A DNA stretch of 64,000 bases from the NCBI RefSeq assembly GCF_000733755.1, contig NZ_JPOF01000003.1, positions 248,001 through 312,000 of the forward strand, in the 5' to 3' direction. Numbering within the stretch: the stretch's first letter is position 1; every line of letters starts with the position of its first letter. Below are positions 38,929 through 46,800 of this stretch, in pieces. The translations under genes were made by a program, and so were the position numbers. Origin of the DNA: Lachnoclostridium phytofermentans. Lineage in GTDB: Bacteria > Bacillota > Clostridia > Lachnospirales > Lachnospiraceae. The notes beneath the pieces are model-generated. The model did not search any database. It worked only from the letters and a program-made list of their open reading frames with translations, and was not told the origin of the DNA.

Positions 38929-39228
38929 ATGAGTGATTTAACAGCTACAAACTGCGGCGGATGCGGATGTGATAACGGCTGCGGATGCAGAAATGAATGT
39001 GGATGTAGAAATGATTGCGGATGTGGAAATTCAATCTTTGGTGGCGGCAGTTGCTGGTGGATAATTATCATCGTGTTATTCTGCTGCTGTGGTAACGGCT
39101 TCGGTGGCGGATGCGGCAATAATTGCGGATGTGGCAATAGTTGCGGCGGCGGCTTTGGCGATGGCGGTTGCTGGTGGATTATTATTATCATTCTCTTCTG
39201 CTGCTGTGGCAATGGATTTGGCTGCTAA
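38929..39228 (+). CDS. Cys/Gly-rich protein with duplicated WW-I4-LF-CCC unit (HCB protein 13-like)
   Basis: 99-residue protein with 22 cysteines and many glycines, resembling proteins annotated 'chorion class high-cysteine HCB protein 13' in Lachnospiraceae; that name is by composition and no function is known. An N-terminal run of CGC(R/D)N-type repeats is followed by two nearly identical units, CWWIIIIVLFCCCGNGFGGG and CWWIIIIILFCCCGNGFGC, each with a hydrophobic core bounded by Trp pairs and triple Cys. A GGAGG site and a strong terminator support expression. A surface, spore-coat or membrane-associated metal/disulfide role is speculation. Confidence 0.8.
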   Translation: MSDLTATNCGGCGCDNGCGCRNECGCRNDCGCGNSIFGGGSCWWIIIIVLFCCCGNGFGGGCGNNCGCGNSCGGGFGDGGCWWIIIIILFCCCGNGFGC

Positions 39229-39247
39229 TTACATCTTGTAATTCCAG

Positions 39248-39278
39248 AAAAAAGCTGCTTTAAAAGCAGCTTTTTTTC
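39248..39278. terminator. bidirectional terminator between two Cys-rich genes
   Basis: AAGCTGCTT (39252-39260) pairs with AAGCAGCTT (39264-39272) around TAA, with an A-run before and a T-run after, so it works on both strands. The minus-strand gene's stop codon is inside the loop and arm. Confidence 0.9.
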
Positions 39279-39517
39279 TGCCGTAAACATTCACAATCAT
39301 ATTCATAAATTGAAGTCTCATCAAAATCACAGCAGAAGGTATCATTGTCTGTATCACGATTAAGACATTTTTTCATTGCTTCTTCGCAACCACAAGGTTG
39401 CTCTTTTTTTATATTTCCACGTCCTTCTTTCAAGTTTTGGCTTATTATAACTCCTGAAGTAAGCATATTAGATTGGCGAGGGTTATAGTACCGATTCTTT
39501 CCTACTTGATGTCTCAT
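39260..39517 (-). CDS. small Cys-rich hypothetical protein
   Basis: 85 residues from ATG at 39517, which has AAGGAG 8 bases upstream; an in-frame ATG at 39559 lacks such a site. The N-terminus is basic and Asn/Arg-rich. The C-terminal half has seven cysteines in CGC, KKC, CC, CEC and SC settings with many Asp/Glu, suggesting metal binding or disulfide cross-linking. I do not recognise the family. It converges on the Cys/Gly-rich gene, and both share a bidirectional terminator and a CATAAGAT promoter-like element. Confidence 0.6.
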   Translation of the reverse strand: MRHQVGKNRYYNPRQSNMLTSGVIISQNLKEGRGNIKKEQPCGCEEAMKKCLNRDTDNDTFCCDFDETSIYEYDCECLRQKKSCF

Positions 39518-39545
39518 GCTTCTACTCCTTCCATTCTTTAATAAC

Positions 39546-39553
39546 ATCTTATG
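39546..39553 (-). promoter_or_regulatory. CATAAGAT element before the small Cys-rich gene
   Basis: On the minus strand CATAAGAT stands 29 bases before the chosen ATG, with ACC about 15 bases upstream of it (sigma-K-like AC). It is the same octamer at nearly the same distance as before the convergent Cys/Gly-rich gene. Confidence 0.4.
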
Positions 39554-39615
39554 ACACAAAACGCAAAAGGTGTCATTTCATGTAAATAAATTTACAGTCT
39601 TTCCTTACAATTCGA

Positions 39616-39649
39616 TTGAAATCCACAGTAACATACAGTATACTATGTT
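39616..39649 (+). promoter_or_regulatory. aroC promoter with overlapping palindrome
   Basis: -35 TTGAAA (39616-39621), 17 bases, -10 TATACT (39639-39644). The palindrome AACATA-N8-TATGTT (39630-39649) covers the -10, suggesting repression. A further GTGTGAAG/CTTCACAC pair (39667-39674, 39720-39727) lies in the leader. Confidence 0.65.
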
Positions 39650-39755
39650 CAAGTAAAGTGGAATAAGTGTGAAGAGATTTTTAAGGAGAGCAAAGTACGC
39701 TGCCTAAGAAATTATAAAACTTCACACCAGAAGAATGAAAAGAAGAGGTGATATT

Positions 39756-40859
39756 ATGTCCGGTTCAAGTTTCGGATCTATTTTTAAAATAACTACTTGG
39801 GGGGAATCACATGGGAAAGGTATCGGTGTTGTCGTAGACGGGTGCCCCGCAGGTCTTACTCTAAATGAAGAAATAATTCAGGTTTATCTTAATCGACGCA
39901 AACCTGGGCAAACGAAATATTCAACCCCAAGAAAGGAAGACGATCTCGTAACCATTCTTTCTGGTGTTTTCGATGGAAAAACGACAGGAACTCCAATTTC
40001 TATGATGATTGCGAATGAAACAGCACGATCTACTGACTATAGTGAGATTGCAAGCTATTACAGACCTGGACATGCAGACTATACGTTTGATGCAAAATAC
40101 GGTTTTCGTGATTATCGTGGCGGTGGTCGTTCTTCCGGACGTGAAACAATTGGACGAGTAGCAGCTGGTGCTATCGCTGCTGCCCTCTTAAAAGAAGTAG
40201 GAATCGAAGTTTTTACTTATACAAAATCCATTGGCCCAATTACGATTGACTATCACAGATGCCATAAAGAAAATCTGCTTTTAAGTCCTCTTTATATGCC
40301 TGATTTAGAAGCTTCAAAAAAAGCAGAAGATTTCTTAGAACAATGTATACACAATCTAGATTCCAGCGGTGGTATGATTGAATGTATTATCTCTGGAGTG
40401 CCAGCAGGGATTGGAGAGCCCGTGTTTGATAAATTAGATGCCAACCTCGCAAAAGCAATCTTCTCTATCGGAGCTGTAAAAGGCTTTGAAATCGGATCTG
40501 GATTTGAAGTAGCAAAGCAGCTAGGTTCTGAAAATAATGATGGTTTCGAATTTGATACAACTGGCAAACTTAAAAAATTAACAAATCATTCTGGTGGTAT
40601 CCTAGGAGGAATTAGCGATGGATCCGAAATTATCTTCCGAGCTGCTATTAAGCCTACTCCTTCCATCAAAAAAGAACAACAAACCGTGAATAAATCAGGT
40701 GAAAACATAAAAGTGTCCATCAAGGGACGCCATGATCCAATTATTGTTCCTAGAGCAGTGGTGGTGGTTGAGGCAATGGCAGCCTTAACTCTAGCAGATC
40801 TATTACTCGCTGGAATGTCTTCAAAAATTGATTATGTAAAGAAAATATATCAGCCATAA
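39756..40859 (+). CDS. aroC: chorismate synthase
   Basis: Last enzyme of the shikimate pathway: 5-enolpyruvylshikimate-3-phosphate to chorismate, using reduced FMN. The opening [19 protein letters not shown], the [16 protein letters not shown] block and the Arg-rich [15 protein letters not shown] are diagnostic. 367 residues from ATG at 39756, which has GAGGTG 7 bases upstream; the in-frame ATG at 39735 lacks a site. It stands alone, near the aryl-acid ligase genes. Confidence 0.98.
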   Translation: MSGSSFGSIFKITTWGESHGKGIGVVVDGCPAGLTLNEEIIQVYLNRRKPGQTKYSTPRKEDDLVTILSGVFDGKTTGTPISMMIANETARSTDYSEIASYYRPGHADYTFDAKYGFRDYRGGGRSSGRETIGRVAAGAIAAALLKEVGIEVFTYTKSIGPITIDYHRCHKENLLLSPLYMPDLEASKKAEDFLEQCIHNLDSSGGMIECIISGVPAGIGEPVFDKLDANLAKAIFSIGAVKGFEIGSGFEVAKQLGSENNDGFEFDTTGKLKKLTNHSGGILGGISDGSEIIFRAAIKPTPSIKKEQQTVNKSGENIKVSIKGRHDPIIVPRAVVVVEAMAALTLADLLLAGMSSKIDYVKKIYQP

Positions 40860-40864
40860 GAACG

Positions 40865-40918
40865 AGGGCAAAAAGAGGATACCTAAGTAAGAAACTTAAG
40901 TATCCTCTTTATTGCCCT
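40865..40918 (+). terminator. hairpin after aroC
   Basis: A long stem: AGGGCAAAAAGAGGATAC..CTAAGT pairs with ACTTAAGTATCCTCTTTATTGCCCT. It begins 6 bases after the stop. No U-run follows outside the stem, so termination efficiency is uncertain. It faces the convergent chemoreceptor gene. Confidence 0.65.
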
Positions 40919-40988
40919 TAATTTATGAAATATAATTTTTCTTCCATAGCTCTTATAATTATTATCGGTTTATCCAGTAGGAGCCTAT

Positions 40989-42674
40989 TTAAATTTGAAA
41001 TATATCGATTTCTTTACTTAATTGATTAGAATGATCATTTAATTTGTTTGCGCCATTGGAAATTTCAGAAATAGTAGCATTGAGTTCTTCAATCGAAGCC
41101 ATCGTTTCTTCTGTCGATGCTGCATTTTCTTCTGAGATCGCAGAAAGATTCTGGATTGTATCCACAATTTCTTCACGCTCTTTATCAAGAATCTCTGTTT
41201 CTTTTCCAATCGTTGAAATGCTATGGATTGTAGATTCAATCCCTTCCTTTAACACTTCAAACTCTTCTTCCGTTTCTTTAATACTTCCACTTTGTATCTT
41301 CATTGCACCTGTAATGGAACTCATTGCTTTTACAATCTGATTATAATTTTCTAATAGTGTCAGTAAGACGCGATCAATCTCGTTTGAAGAATCGGCTGAC
41401 TGTTTCGCAAGGCTACCAACTTGATCCGCTACAACTGCAAAGCCTCTACCCGCTTCTCCTGCGCGTGCTGCTTCAATCGAGGCATTTAAGGATAACAGAT
41501 TGGTTTGCTCTGCAATATCTCTTATCACATGAATCGCATTTTGAATTTCTTCAACAGATTGATTCGTGATGGTAACTTGCTCGCTGGCACGAGTTACTTC
41601 CCTATTTACCTTATCCGCAGCAGTACTTAATTTACCCATATTATCCACTACGACATCTTTCGAAGCATTCATTGTGTTTGCTAGTGCAATCAGCTCTTGT
41701 ACTCCTTCTCTAATCTGTAAGATACCATTCCCCATTTCAGTGATCGAATTAGTTGCATTCTGAGTATTTTCTGCCTGATCATTTGCACCAGTTGCAATAT
41801 CTTCTACTGCTTTGCTGATGTCTTGTACATTTGTATTTGTCACCTCCGCAGACTGTTTTAGATACACTGACATATCATTTAGTTGCACGGAAGTTTCCTT
41901 TACCGTCATTAGAATATTTTTTAAAACAAGGGATAGGTGATATGCATTATTGCATATTTCCCCGATTTCATCAGTTCTTTTTGTGGTTCCGTCTTCCTCT
42001 GAAATATTAAGTTGTCCTTCCGTAATCATACTGACAACTCGATTTGCCTTTTTCAAGGAACCTACCATTCTTCTTGCAAATAACGAACAAATTACAATCG
42101 TTAATACAATCATAACAAGGCCTGTAATAATAGTGACACTTGTAGCACGAGTAAGCTCTTTCACAATCATTTCATTTGGCTTTCCTGCAAATATCATACC
42201 AATTACATTGTCCCCTTGTTTCAGCGGAACATAGTAACCAGAATAAGACGAGCCGTTCACAGAAACATTAGTGGCGTAATAACTTTTCCCCTCTAAAACA
42301 ATATTCGATACTTTTTCATCTGCCTTTGTACCAAGCGCATCTGGAATGCTTGTAAGAATTCTCACATCACCTAAAAAGAAGGTAACGTCAACACCGTTTT
42401 TATGCTTATAGTTATCCACGATATTTTGTAGCTTGGCTACTTGAACTGGTCCTTTATATAACTCACCATCAATCACTGTAAGTTCTTCATCATTCACATG
42501 TTCTAGAGTATTTTGTGCACCATTTATTACTGCTTGTAAGGTTAATCGCATTTCATCCCTCATATTATTAAGCATAGTAAATGTACTTGTAAGACAAAGT
42601 ACGATACAAATGAGTAAGCATGGTGTAAATACAATCGTAAGTAGCCTCTTTGTAAAATTAAACTTCGTTTTCAT
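40989..42674 (-). CDS. methyl-accepting chemotaxis protein
   Basis: Transmembrane chemoreceptor (561 residues). A membrane helix (about 12-34), an extracellular single-Cache sensor (about 35-170), a second helix (about 175-197), a HAMP domain and a cytoplasmic signalling domain follow in order. The hairpin tip reads [20 protein letters not shown] and [17 protein letters not shown]. The sensed compound is unknown. A sigma-D-like promoter precedes it. Confidence 0.95.
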   Translation of the reverse strand: MKTKFNFTKRLLTIVFTPCLLICIVLCLTSTFTMLNNMRDEMRLTLQAVINGAQNTLEHVNDEELTVIDGELYKGPVQVAKLQNIVDNYKHKNGVDVTFFLGDVRILTSIPDALGTKADEKVSNIVLEGKSYYATNVSVNGSSYSGYYVPLKQGDNVIGMIFAGKPNEMIVKELTRATSVTIITGLVMIVLTIVICSLFARRMVGSLKKANRVVSMITEGQLNISEEDGTTKRTDEIGEICNNAYHLSLVLKNILMTVKETSVQLNDMSVYLKQSAEVTNTNVQDISKAVEDIATGANDQAENTQNATNSITEMGNGILQIREGVQELIALANTMNASKDVVVDNMGKLSTAADKVNREVTRASEQVTITNQSVEEIQNAIHVIRDIAEQTNLLSLNASIEAARAGEAGRGFAVVADQVGSLAKQSADSSNEIDRVLLTLLENYNQIVKAMSSITGAMKIQSGSIKETEEEFEVLKEGIESTIHSISTIGKETEILDKEREEIVDTIQNLSAISEENAASTEETMASIEELNATISEISNGANKLNDHSNQLSKEIDIFQI

Positions 42675-42714
42675 TTTTTAGTCCTTTCACTAACTTATCA
42701 GAATATACAATGTA

Positions 42715-42741
42715 ATATCGGCTATGTCTGATATTTCATTA
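42715..42741 (-). promoter_or_regulatory. sigma-D (FliA)-like promoter of the chemoreceptor gene
   Basis: On the minus strand TAATGAAA, 11 bases, GCCGATAT (42715-42722). The consensus is TAAAGTTT-N11-GCCGATAA, so the -10 matches 7 of 8 and the spacing is exact. It lies about 40 bases before the ATG. Confidence 0.65.
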
Positions 42742-42816
42742 ATACATATTAGTAAATTAGTACTATTTTTTAAGATTATTTAAACACTTAGGAAACCTGT
42801 TTCTATTTTTAGGTAT

Positions 42817-42848
42817 AAAAAATAGGATCATGCAAAAGAACAATCCTT
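42817..42848 (-). terminator. weak terminator after the GntR gene
   Basis: AGGAT (42824-42828) pairs with ATCCT (42843-42847). On the minus strand it is followed by AUUUUUU (A-run 42817-42822). The stem is short. Confidence 0.45.
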
Positions 42849-42940
42849 TCTAGCATATATCCTATCTTTTATCACTATAGGGTTATTTTAAGAGTGGGTA
42901 ATTCGTCTAGAGTATCTTAGAAATAAAAATTCTATGTATT

Positions 42941-43609
42941 CTAAAGTCCTTGCTTACTAATATTATCTATGGTACGAATGATGTGTTCATGCGCTAGTTT
43001 TTCTGCTCTTACACCGTCTCTTTGGCGGATTGCTTCTAAGATGGCAGTATGCTCTTCATTTGATTTTTCTGCACGTTCTGGTTTTGACAAGGTAATTTTT
43101 CGAATACGTTGCACATAGTGATGAAAATCTGAGAGTACATGTCTTAGAATTTTACTGTTCGATGCTTCATAAATTAATTCATGGAACTTATTATCTAGTT
43201 CCAAAACTTGCTCATGATGCTGTTTCTTAATATGAAATTCTGATAGATAAACAACTTCCTCTAACTCTTGAAGCTGTTCTTCCTTTATATGCTCGCATGC
43301 CCATCTGGCACATAAGCCTTCCAAATAAGAACGAATTACGTAAATATCCTGAATGTCTTTTTCTGTGATTCCAGTAACATAAGCCCCTTTGTTTGGAATA
43401 ATATTCACCAGACCTTCTAATTCTAGCTGTCTTAAAGCCTCTCTGACCGGGGTTCTACTTACTCCCAGTTCATTTCCTATCGTATTCTCCTTTAATTCTT
43501 CATTCTGGGCATATTTACCCGATAGAATATCTTCTCTGATACGATTAAACACTCTACCTCGAAGTGAATATTTGTCCGTAACCTCTTGTTGTAGTTCTTT
43601 GCTATCCAC
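42941..43609 (-). CDS. GntR-family regulator (FadR/FCD subfamily)
   Basis: DNA-binding regulator of 222 residues. The N-terminal winged helix (NELGVSRTPVREALRQLELEGLV, about 45-67) and the C-terminal all-helical FCD effector domain with conserved Asp/His positions (ELDNKFHELIYEAS, HTAILEAI) are clear. FCD domains usually bind carboxylic acids with a metal. The start is GTG at 43609, with AGGAGG 7 bases upstream; the frame open to 43642 has no site. It lies downstream of the isocitrate dehydrogenase gene, past a hairpin, and is the natural candidate to bind the ATTGTATACAAT palindrome before the Re-citrate synthase gene. Confidence 0.92.
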   Translation of the reverse strand: MDSKELQQEVTDKYSLRGRVFNRIREDILSGKYAQNEELKENTIGNELGVSRTPVREALRQLELEGLVNIIPNKGAYVTGITEKDIQDIYVIRSYLEGLCARWACEHIKEEQLQELEEVVYLSEFHIKKQHHEQVLELDNKFHELIYEASNSKILRHVLSDFHHYVQRIRKITLSKPERAEKSNEEHTAILEAIRQRDGVRAEKLAHEHIIRTIDNISKQGL

Positions 43610-43660
43610 GAAAACTCCTCCTGTGCATGACACATATAACAATATAGTAATAACGTAAGT

Positions 43661-43707
43661 ATGACAACCCCGTTGCTCTTTACCTATTTACACAACGAGA
43701 TTGTCAT
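43661..43707 (-). terminator. stem-loop after isocitrate dehydrogenase gene
   Basis: 15-base arms (43661-43675 and 43693-43707) pair fully on the minus-strand RNA when two U-G pairs are counted, 11 bases after the stop. There is little U after it (ACUUACGUUAUU), so it may only attenuate. Confidence 0.55.
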
Positions 43708-43717
43708 TTATCCTATG

Positions 43718-44881
43718 TTACATAGCTTCAATTGTCTCCATAATATAATCAGCGAATTCTGCTCCGGTTGCTCCGGTATCGCGTCCAGTAATCGCTAACT
43801 TTTTCTCCGTAACTGTACAGATATCAAGTGCACGATATAATTTATCTGCTTCTTTACCATATCCGATATGAGCAAGTAACATTGCACCAGCACGAATTAC
43901 GCTACAAGGATCCGCATACTGGTCTCTGCCTTCTTGAACCATTCTAGGTGCTGAACCATGGATTGCTTCAAACATCGCATATCGTTTACCGATATTAGCA
44001 CTTCCTGCAGTACCAACTCCACCTTGGAATTCTGCTGCTTCATCTGTGATAATATCACCGTAAAGGTTTGGAAGAACCATAACCTGAAAATCTTTTCTTC
44101 TCTTCTCATCAATGAGTTTTGCAGTCATAATATCAATGTACCAATCATCTGCAGTGATATCTGGATAATCTTTCGCAATCTCACGGAAAATATCTAAGAA
44201 TTTTCCATCGGTAGTTTTAATGATATTTGCCTTTGTTACTGCTGTTACTCTAGTTTTTCCATTTGCTTTTGCAAATTCAAACGCAGCTCTTATAATACGT
44301 TCTGTTCCCTGACTGGTTACTACCGTAAAATCTACGCCTAAATCTTCGGTGACATGGATTCCCTTACTGCCAACTGCATAAGCGCCTTCTGTATTCTCAC
44401 GATAGAATGTCCAATCGATTCCTTGCTCTGGGATTCTAACTGGTCTAACATTAGCAAATAAATCTAATTCCTTACGCATTGCAACATTTGCACTCTCAAC
44501 GTTTGGCCACGGATCACCCTTTCTAGGTGTTGTTGTTGGCCCTTTTAAAATTACGTGACATTCTTTTAATTCTTTCAGCACATCTACTGGGATTGCAGCA
44601 TGCTCTGCTGCTCTTCGTTCAATAGTTAATCCATCAATTACTTTAAACTCAACCTTACCTTTTAAGATATCATCTCTCAGTAAGTACTCCAGAATTCTTT
44701 GTGCTTGGCCAGTAATTGATGGGCCAATTCCATCCCCACCACACACTCCTATGATAATTTTATCGAGCGCCTGATAGTTTAAAAAATCACCTTGTGCCTT
44801 CATTACCTCAACACGCTTTAATTGCTCCTCAAGGAGCTTTCCGAACGCTTCTTTTGCAGCAGCAATCGATTCCATAGTCAT
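43718..44881 (-). CDS. icd: isocitrate dehydrogenase (isocitrate/isopropylmalate family)
   Basis: Oxidative decarboxylation of isocitrate to 2-oxoglutarate. The protein has about 387 residues and the family marks VCGGDGIGPSI, KGPTTTPRKGDPWPNVES (substrate loop), RENTEGAYAVGSKG, VLPNLYGDIITDEAAE and AIHGSAPRM. An N-terminal extension of about 40 residues precedes the Rossmann core. ATG at 44881 has AGGAGG 8 bases upstream; ATG at 44887 is too close to it. It lies 76-82 bases after the Re-citrate-synthase-like gene, probably in one transcript, for 2-oxoglutarate and glutamate synthesis. Cofactor preference is not decided. Confidence 0.9.
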   Translation of the reverse strand: MTMESIAAAKEAFGKLLEEQLKRVEVMKAQGDFLNYQALDKIIIGVCGGDGIGPSITGQAQRILEYLLRDDILKGKVEFKVIDGLTIERRAAEHAAIPVDVLKELKECHVILKGPTTTPRKGDPWPNVESANVAMRKELDLFANVRPVRIPEQGIDWTFYRENTEGAYAVGSKGIHVTEDLGVDFTVVTSQGTERIIRAAFEFAKANGKTRVTAVTKANIIKTTDGKFLDIFREIAKDYPDITADDWYIDIMTAKLIDEKRRKDFQVMVLPNLYGDIITDEAAEFQGGVGTAGSANIGKRYAMFEAIHGSAPRMVQEGRDQYADPCSVIRAGAMLLAHIGYGKEADKLYRALDICTVTEKKLAITGRDTGATGAEFADYIMETIEAM

Positions 44882-44963
44882 TTCCATATCCTCCTGTCGT
44901 TTATTCCGAGATTACACCCAGTTCCTATCAACTCTACTCACAGATTTGATACTGCTCTTACCG

Positions 44964-46376
44964 TTATTCTTTATCCAATGTTATATTAGGTAGAACCACA
45001 TTACATTCTGATTTATATGTATTGATCATCTCAACTAACTCTGCATCAGTCATAACGGTAATACGCCCCTCTTCATATTCCTTATCTACTATCAACTTAA
45101 TCTTATTCACTAAAGGATTTGACTTATCTAACATCGCATCTCCTTTTAGTCTATAGTAGGTATTAATCCAGTGAGCAATTCCTGCTAAACCAGAAGTATT
45201 GGAAACAGAAACTAAGACCGGACGATTTAAATACTTCTCTGTATCAAATATATTATATATTTCCTCATTTTTCAAGAGACCATCTGCATGAATTCCTGCG
45301 CGGGTCACATTAAAATTCTTACCAACGAAAGGTGTTCTATGAGGAATCTTATAACCAATCTCTTTCGTAAAGTATTCTGCGAGCTCTGTAATCACTGTAG
45401 TGTCCATACCATCTAAGCTGCCTCTTAACTGGGCATATTCAAATACCATAGCTTCAAGTGGAGTATTTCCGGTTCTCTCTCCAATACCGAATAAGGAGCA
45501 GTTTACTCCACTCGCACCATACAACCATGCTGTCGTTGAGTTCGTAACAGCCTTATAAAAATCATTGTGTCCGTGCCACTCTAACTGTTCCGATGGAACG
45601 CCCGCATGAGTAATTAAACTGTAGATGATACCTTGAACACTCCTTGGTATTACTGCACCTGCAAAATTTACTCCATAACCCATAGTATCACAGGCACGAA
45701 TCTTTACCGGAATACCATATTCGATGCCAAGTTTCATTAATTCAAAACAGAATGGAATTACAAAACCATGAATATCGGAGCGTGTGATATCCTCCAAATG
45801 ACATCTAGGAGCAACACCCGTTTCCAAACATTCTCTAATTATATTTAAATAATGATCCATCGCTTGACTTCTTGTCATCTTCATCTTATAAAAAATGTGA
45901 TAGTCTGAACAGCTAACTAGAATACCTGTTTCTTTCATTCCAAGGTCTTTTACTAATTCAAAATCCTTCTTACTTGCACGTATCCAAGAAGTAACCTCTG
46001 GGAACTCATAACCACGTTCCATACATTTGTAAACAGCATCCCTATCTTTTTTACTATATAGGAAGAATTCGCTTGCTCGAATGATGCCATTTTGCCCACC
46101 CAATCTATGTAAATAATCATATATCGTCACGATTTGTTCCGTAGTATACGGAGCTCTTGATTGCTGCCCATCACGAAAAGTTGTATCTGTAATCCAGATA
46201 TTCTCTGGCATATTATGAGGTACGATACGATCATTAAAAGCGATTTTTGGGATCTCATCGTAAGGAAACAAATTACGAAATACGTTTGGTTGTACTACAT
46301 CTACCAATTCATAGATATGCTCCTCAAGAGACAACAAATTATTATGATGATTCATGTAAACTTTACGATTCTCCAT
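44964..46376 (-). CDS. Re-citrate synthase-like (homocitrate/isopropylmalate synthase family)
   Basis: Acyl-CoA:2-oxoacid condensing enzyme of the DRE-TIM family (470 residues). The metal and active-site motifs are visible: TDTTFRDGQQSR, LEDITRSD, ACDTMGYG and EWHGHNDFY. Homologues of this length and opening in Clostridium kluyveri act as Re-citrate synthase, making citrate from oxaloacetate and acetyl-CoA. The adjacent isocitrate dehydrogenase supports that reading over homocitrate or isopropylmalate synthesis. No aconitase gene is in the window. GGAG lies before the ATG. Confidence 0.82.
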   Translation of the reverse strand: MENRKVYMNHHNNLLSLEEHIYELVDVVQPNVFRNLFPYDEIPKIAFNDRIVPHNMPENIWITDTTFRDGQQSRAPYTTEQIVTIYDYLHRLGGQNGIIRASEFFLYSKKDRDAVYKCMERGYEFPEVTSWIRASKKDFELVKDLGMKETGILVSCSDYHIFYKMKMTRSQAMDHYLNIIRECLETGVAPRCHLEDITRSDIHGFVIPFCFELMKLGIEYGIPVKIRACDTMGYGVNFAGAVIPRSVQGIIYSLITHAGVPSEQLEWHGHNDFYKAVTNSTTAWLYGASGVNCSLFGIGERTGNTPLEAMVFEYAQLRGSLDGMDTTVITELAEYFTKEIGYKIPHRTPFVGKNFNVTRAGIHADGLLKNEEIYNIFDTEKYLNRPVLVSVSNTSGLAGIAHWINTYYRLKGDAMLDKSNPLVNKIKLIVDKEYEEGRITVMTDAELVEMINTYKSECNVVLPNITLDKE

Positions 46377-46410
46377 GGCGCTCTCCTATACTTCAATTAT
46401 TTTTTGTTCC

Positions 46411-46439
46411 ATTGTATACAATAATACCTTTTATGTCAA
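46411..46439 (-). promoter_or_regulatory. Re-citrate synthase promoter with GntR-type operator
   Basis: On the minus strand -35 TTGACA (46434-46439), 17 bases, -10 TACAAT (46411-46416). The 12-base perfect palindrome ATTGTATACAAT (46411-46422) covers the -10. Two more ATTGTATA half-copies lie upstream at 46471-46478 and 46493-46500. GTATAC cores are typical of GntR-family operators. Confidence 0.75.
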
Positions 46440-46623
46440 TGAAATATTTCCTTTTTATTCATATATTTTCATTGTATAACGAGTATTTATACATTGTATA
46501 AAAAAAGTTATACTTGATAACGCATTTAAAAATCTATTACAACTACTGATTGTTAAATTTGAAGTAAAATTCTTATTGTTATCCCTTATTATTTTACTGA
46601 AAATATATGCATCAATATAAAAG

Positions 46624-46683
46624 TTCCTAAATTATCTTAAGGAAACTATATTCATCTATATTAAACTTCCTAAATTATCTTAA
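46624..46683. repeat. pair of 17-bp direct repeats
   Basis: TTCCTAAATTATCTTAA occurs exactly at 46624-46640 and 46667-46683, 43 bases apart, in the 422-base spacer between mgsA and the Re-citrate synthase gene. The first copy extends to an imperfect palindrome (TTCCT...AGGAA). The rest of the spacer is AT-rich with no gene. Confidence 0.6.
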
Positions 46684-46753
46684 AGAAAAGGTACACCAAC
46701 CAAAGAAATCAAAGTTTACATATAATTCGAAAATTTTTTAGGTACTAATAGGA

Positions 46754-46800
46754 ATGAGATGTAGCAAAATAAATATAGTTTACTACATCTCATGTTTTTT
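46754..46800. terminator. hairpin at the end of mgsA, U-run on the plus strand
   Basis: Perfect 11-base arms ATGAGATGTAG (46754-46764) and CTACATCTCAT (46783-46793). On the plus strand GTTTTTT follows. On the minus strand, where mgsA ends, no U-run follows. Confidence 0.6.

Noticed and set aside
38925-39212. Pro/His/Gln-rich minus-strand ORF opposite the Cys/Gly-rich gene
   Set aside because: It is the antisense reading of the Gly/Cys repeats. It has no ribosome site, and the plus-strand gene has a site and a terminator.
39616-39755. T-box leader before aroC
   Set aside because: No T-box consensus (AGGGTGGNACCGCG-like) and no terminator stem with a U-run are present in the leader.
46161-46501. 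Two plus-strand ORFs at the start of the Re-citrate synthase gene
   Set aside because: They are antisense to the coding start and promoter, with no ribosome sites or family features.
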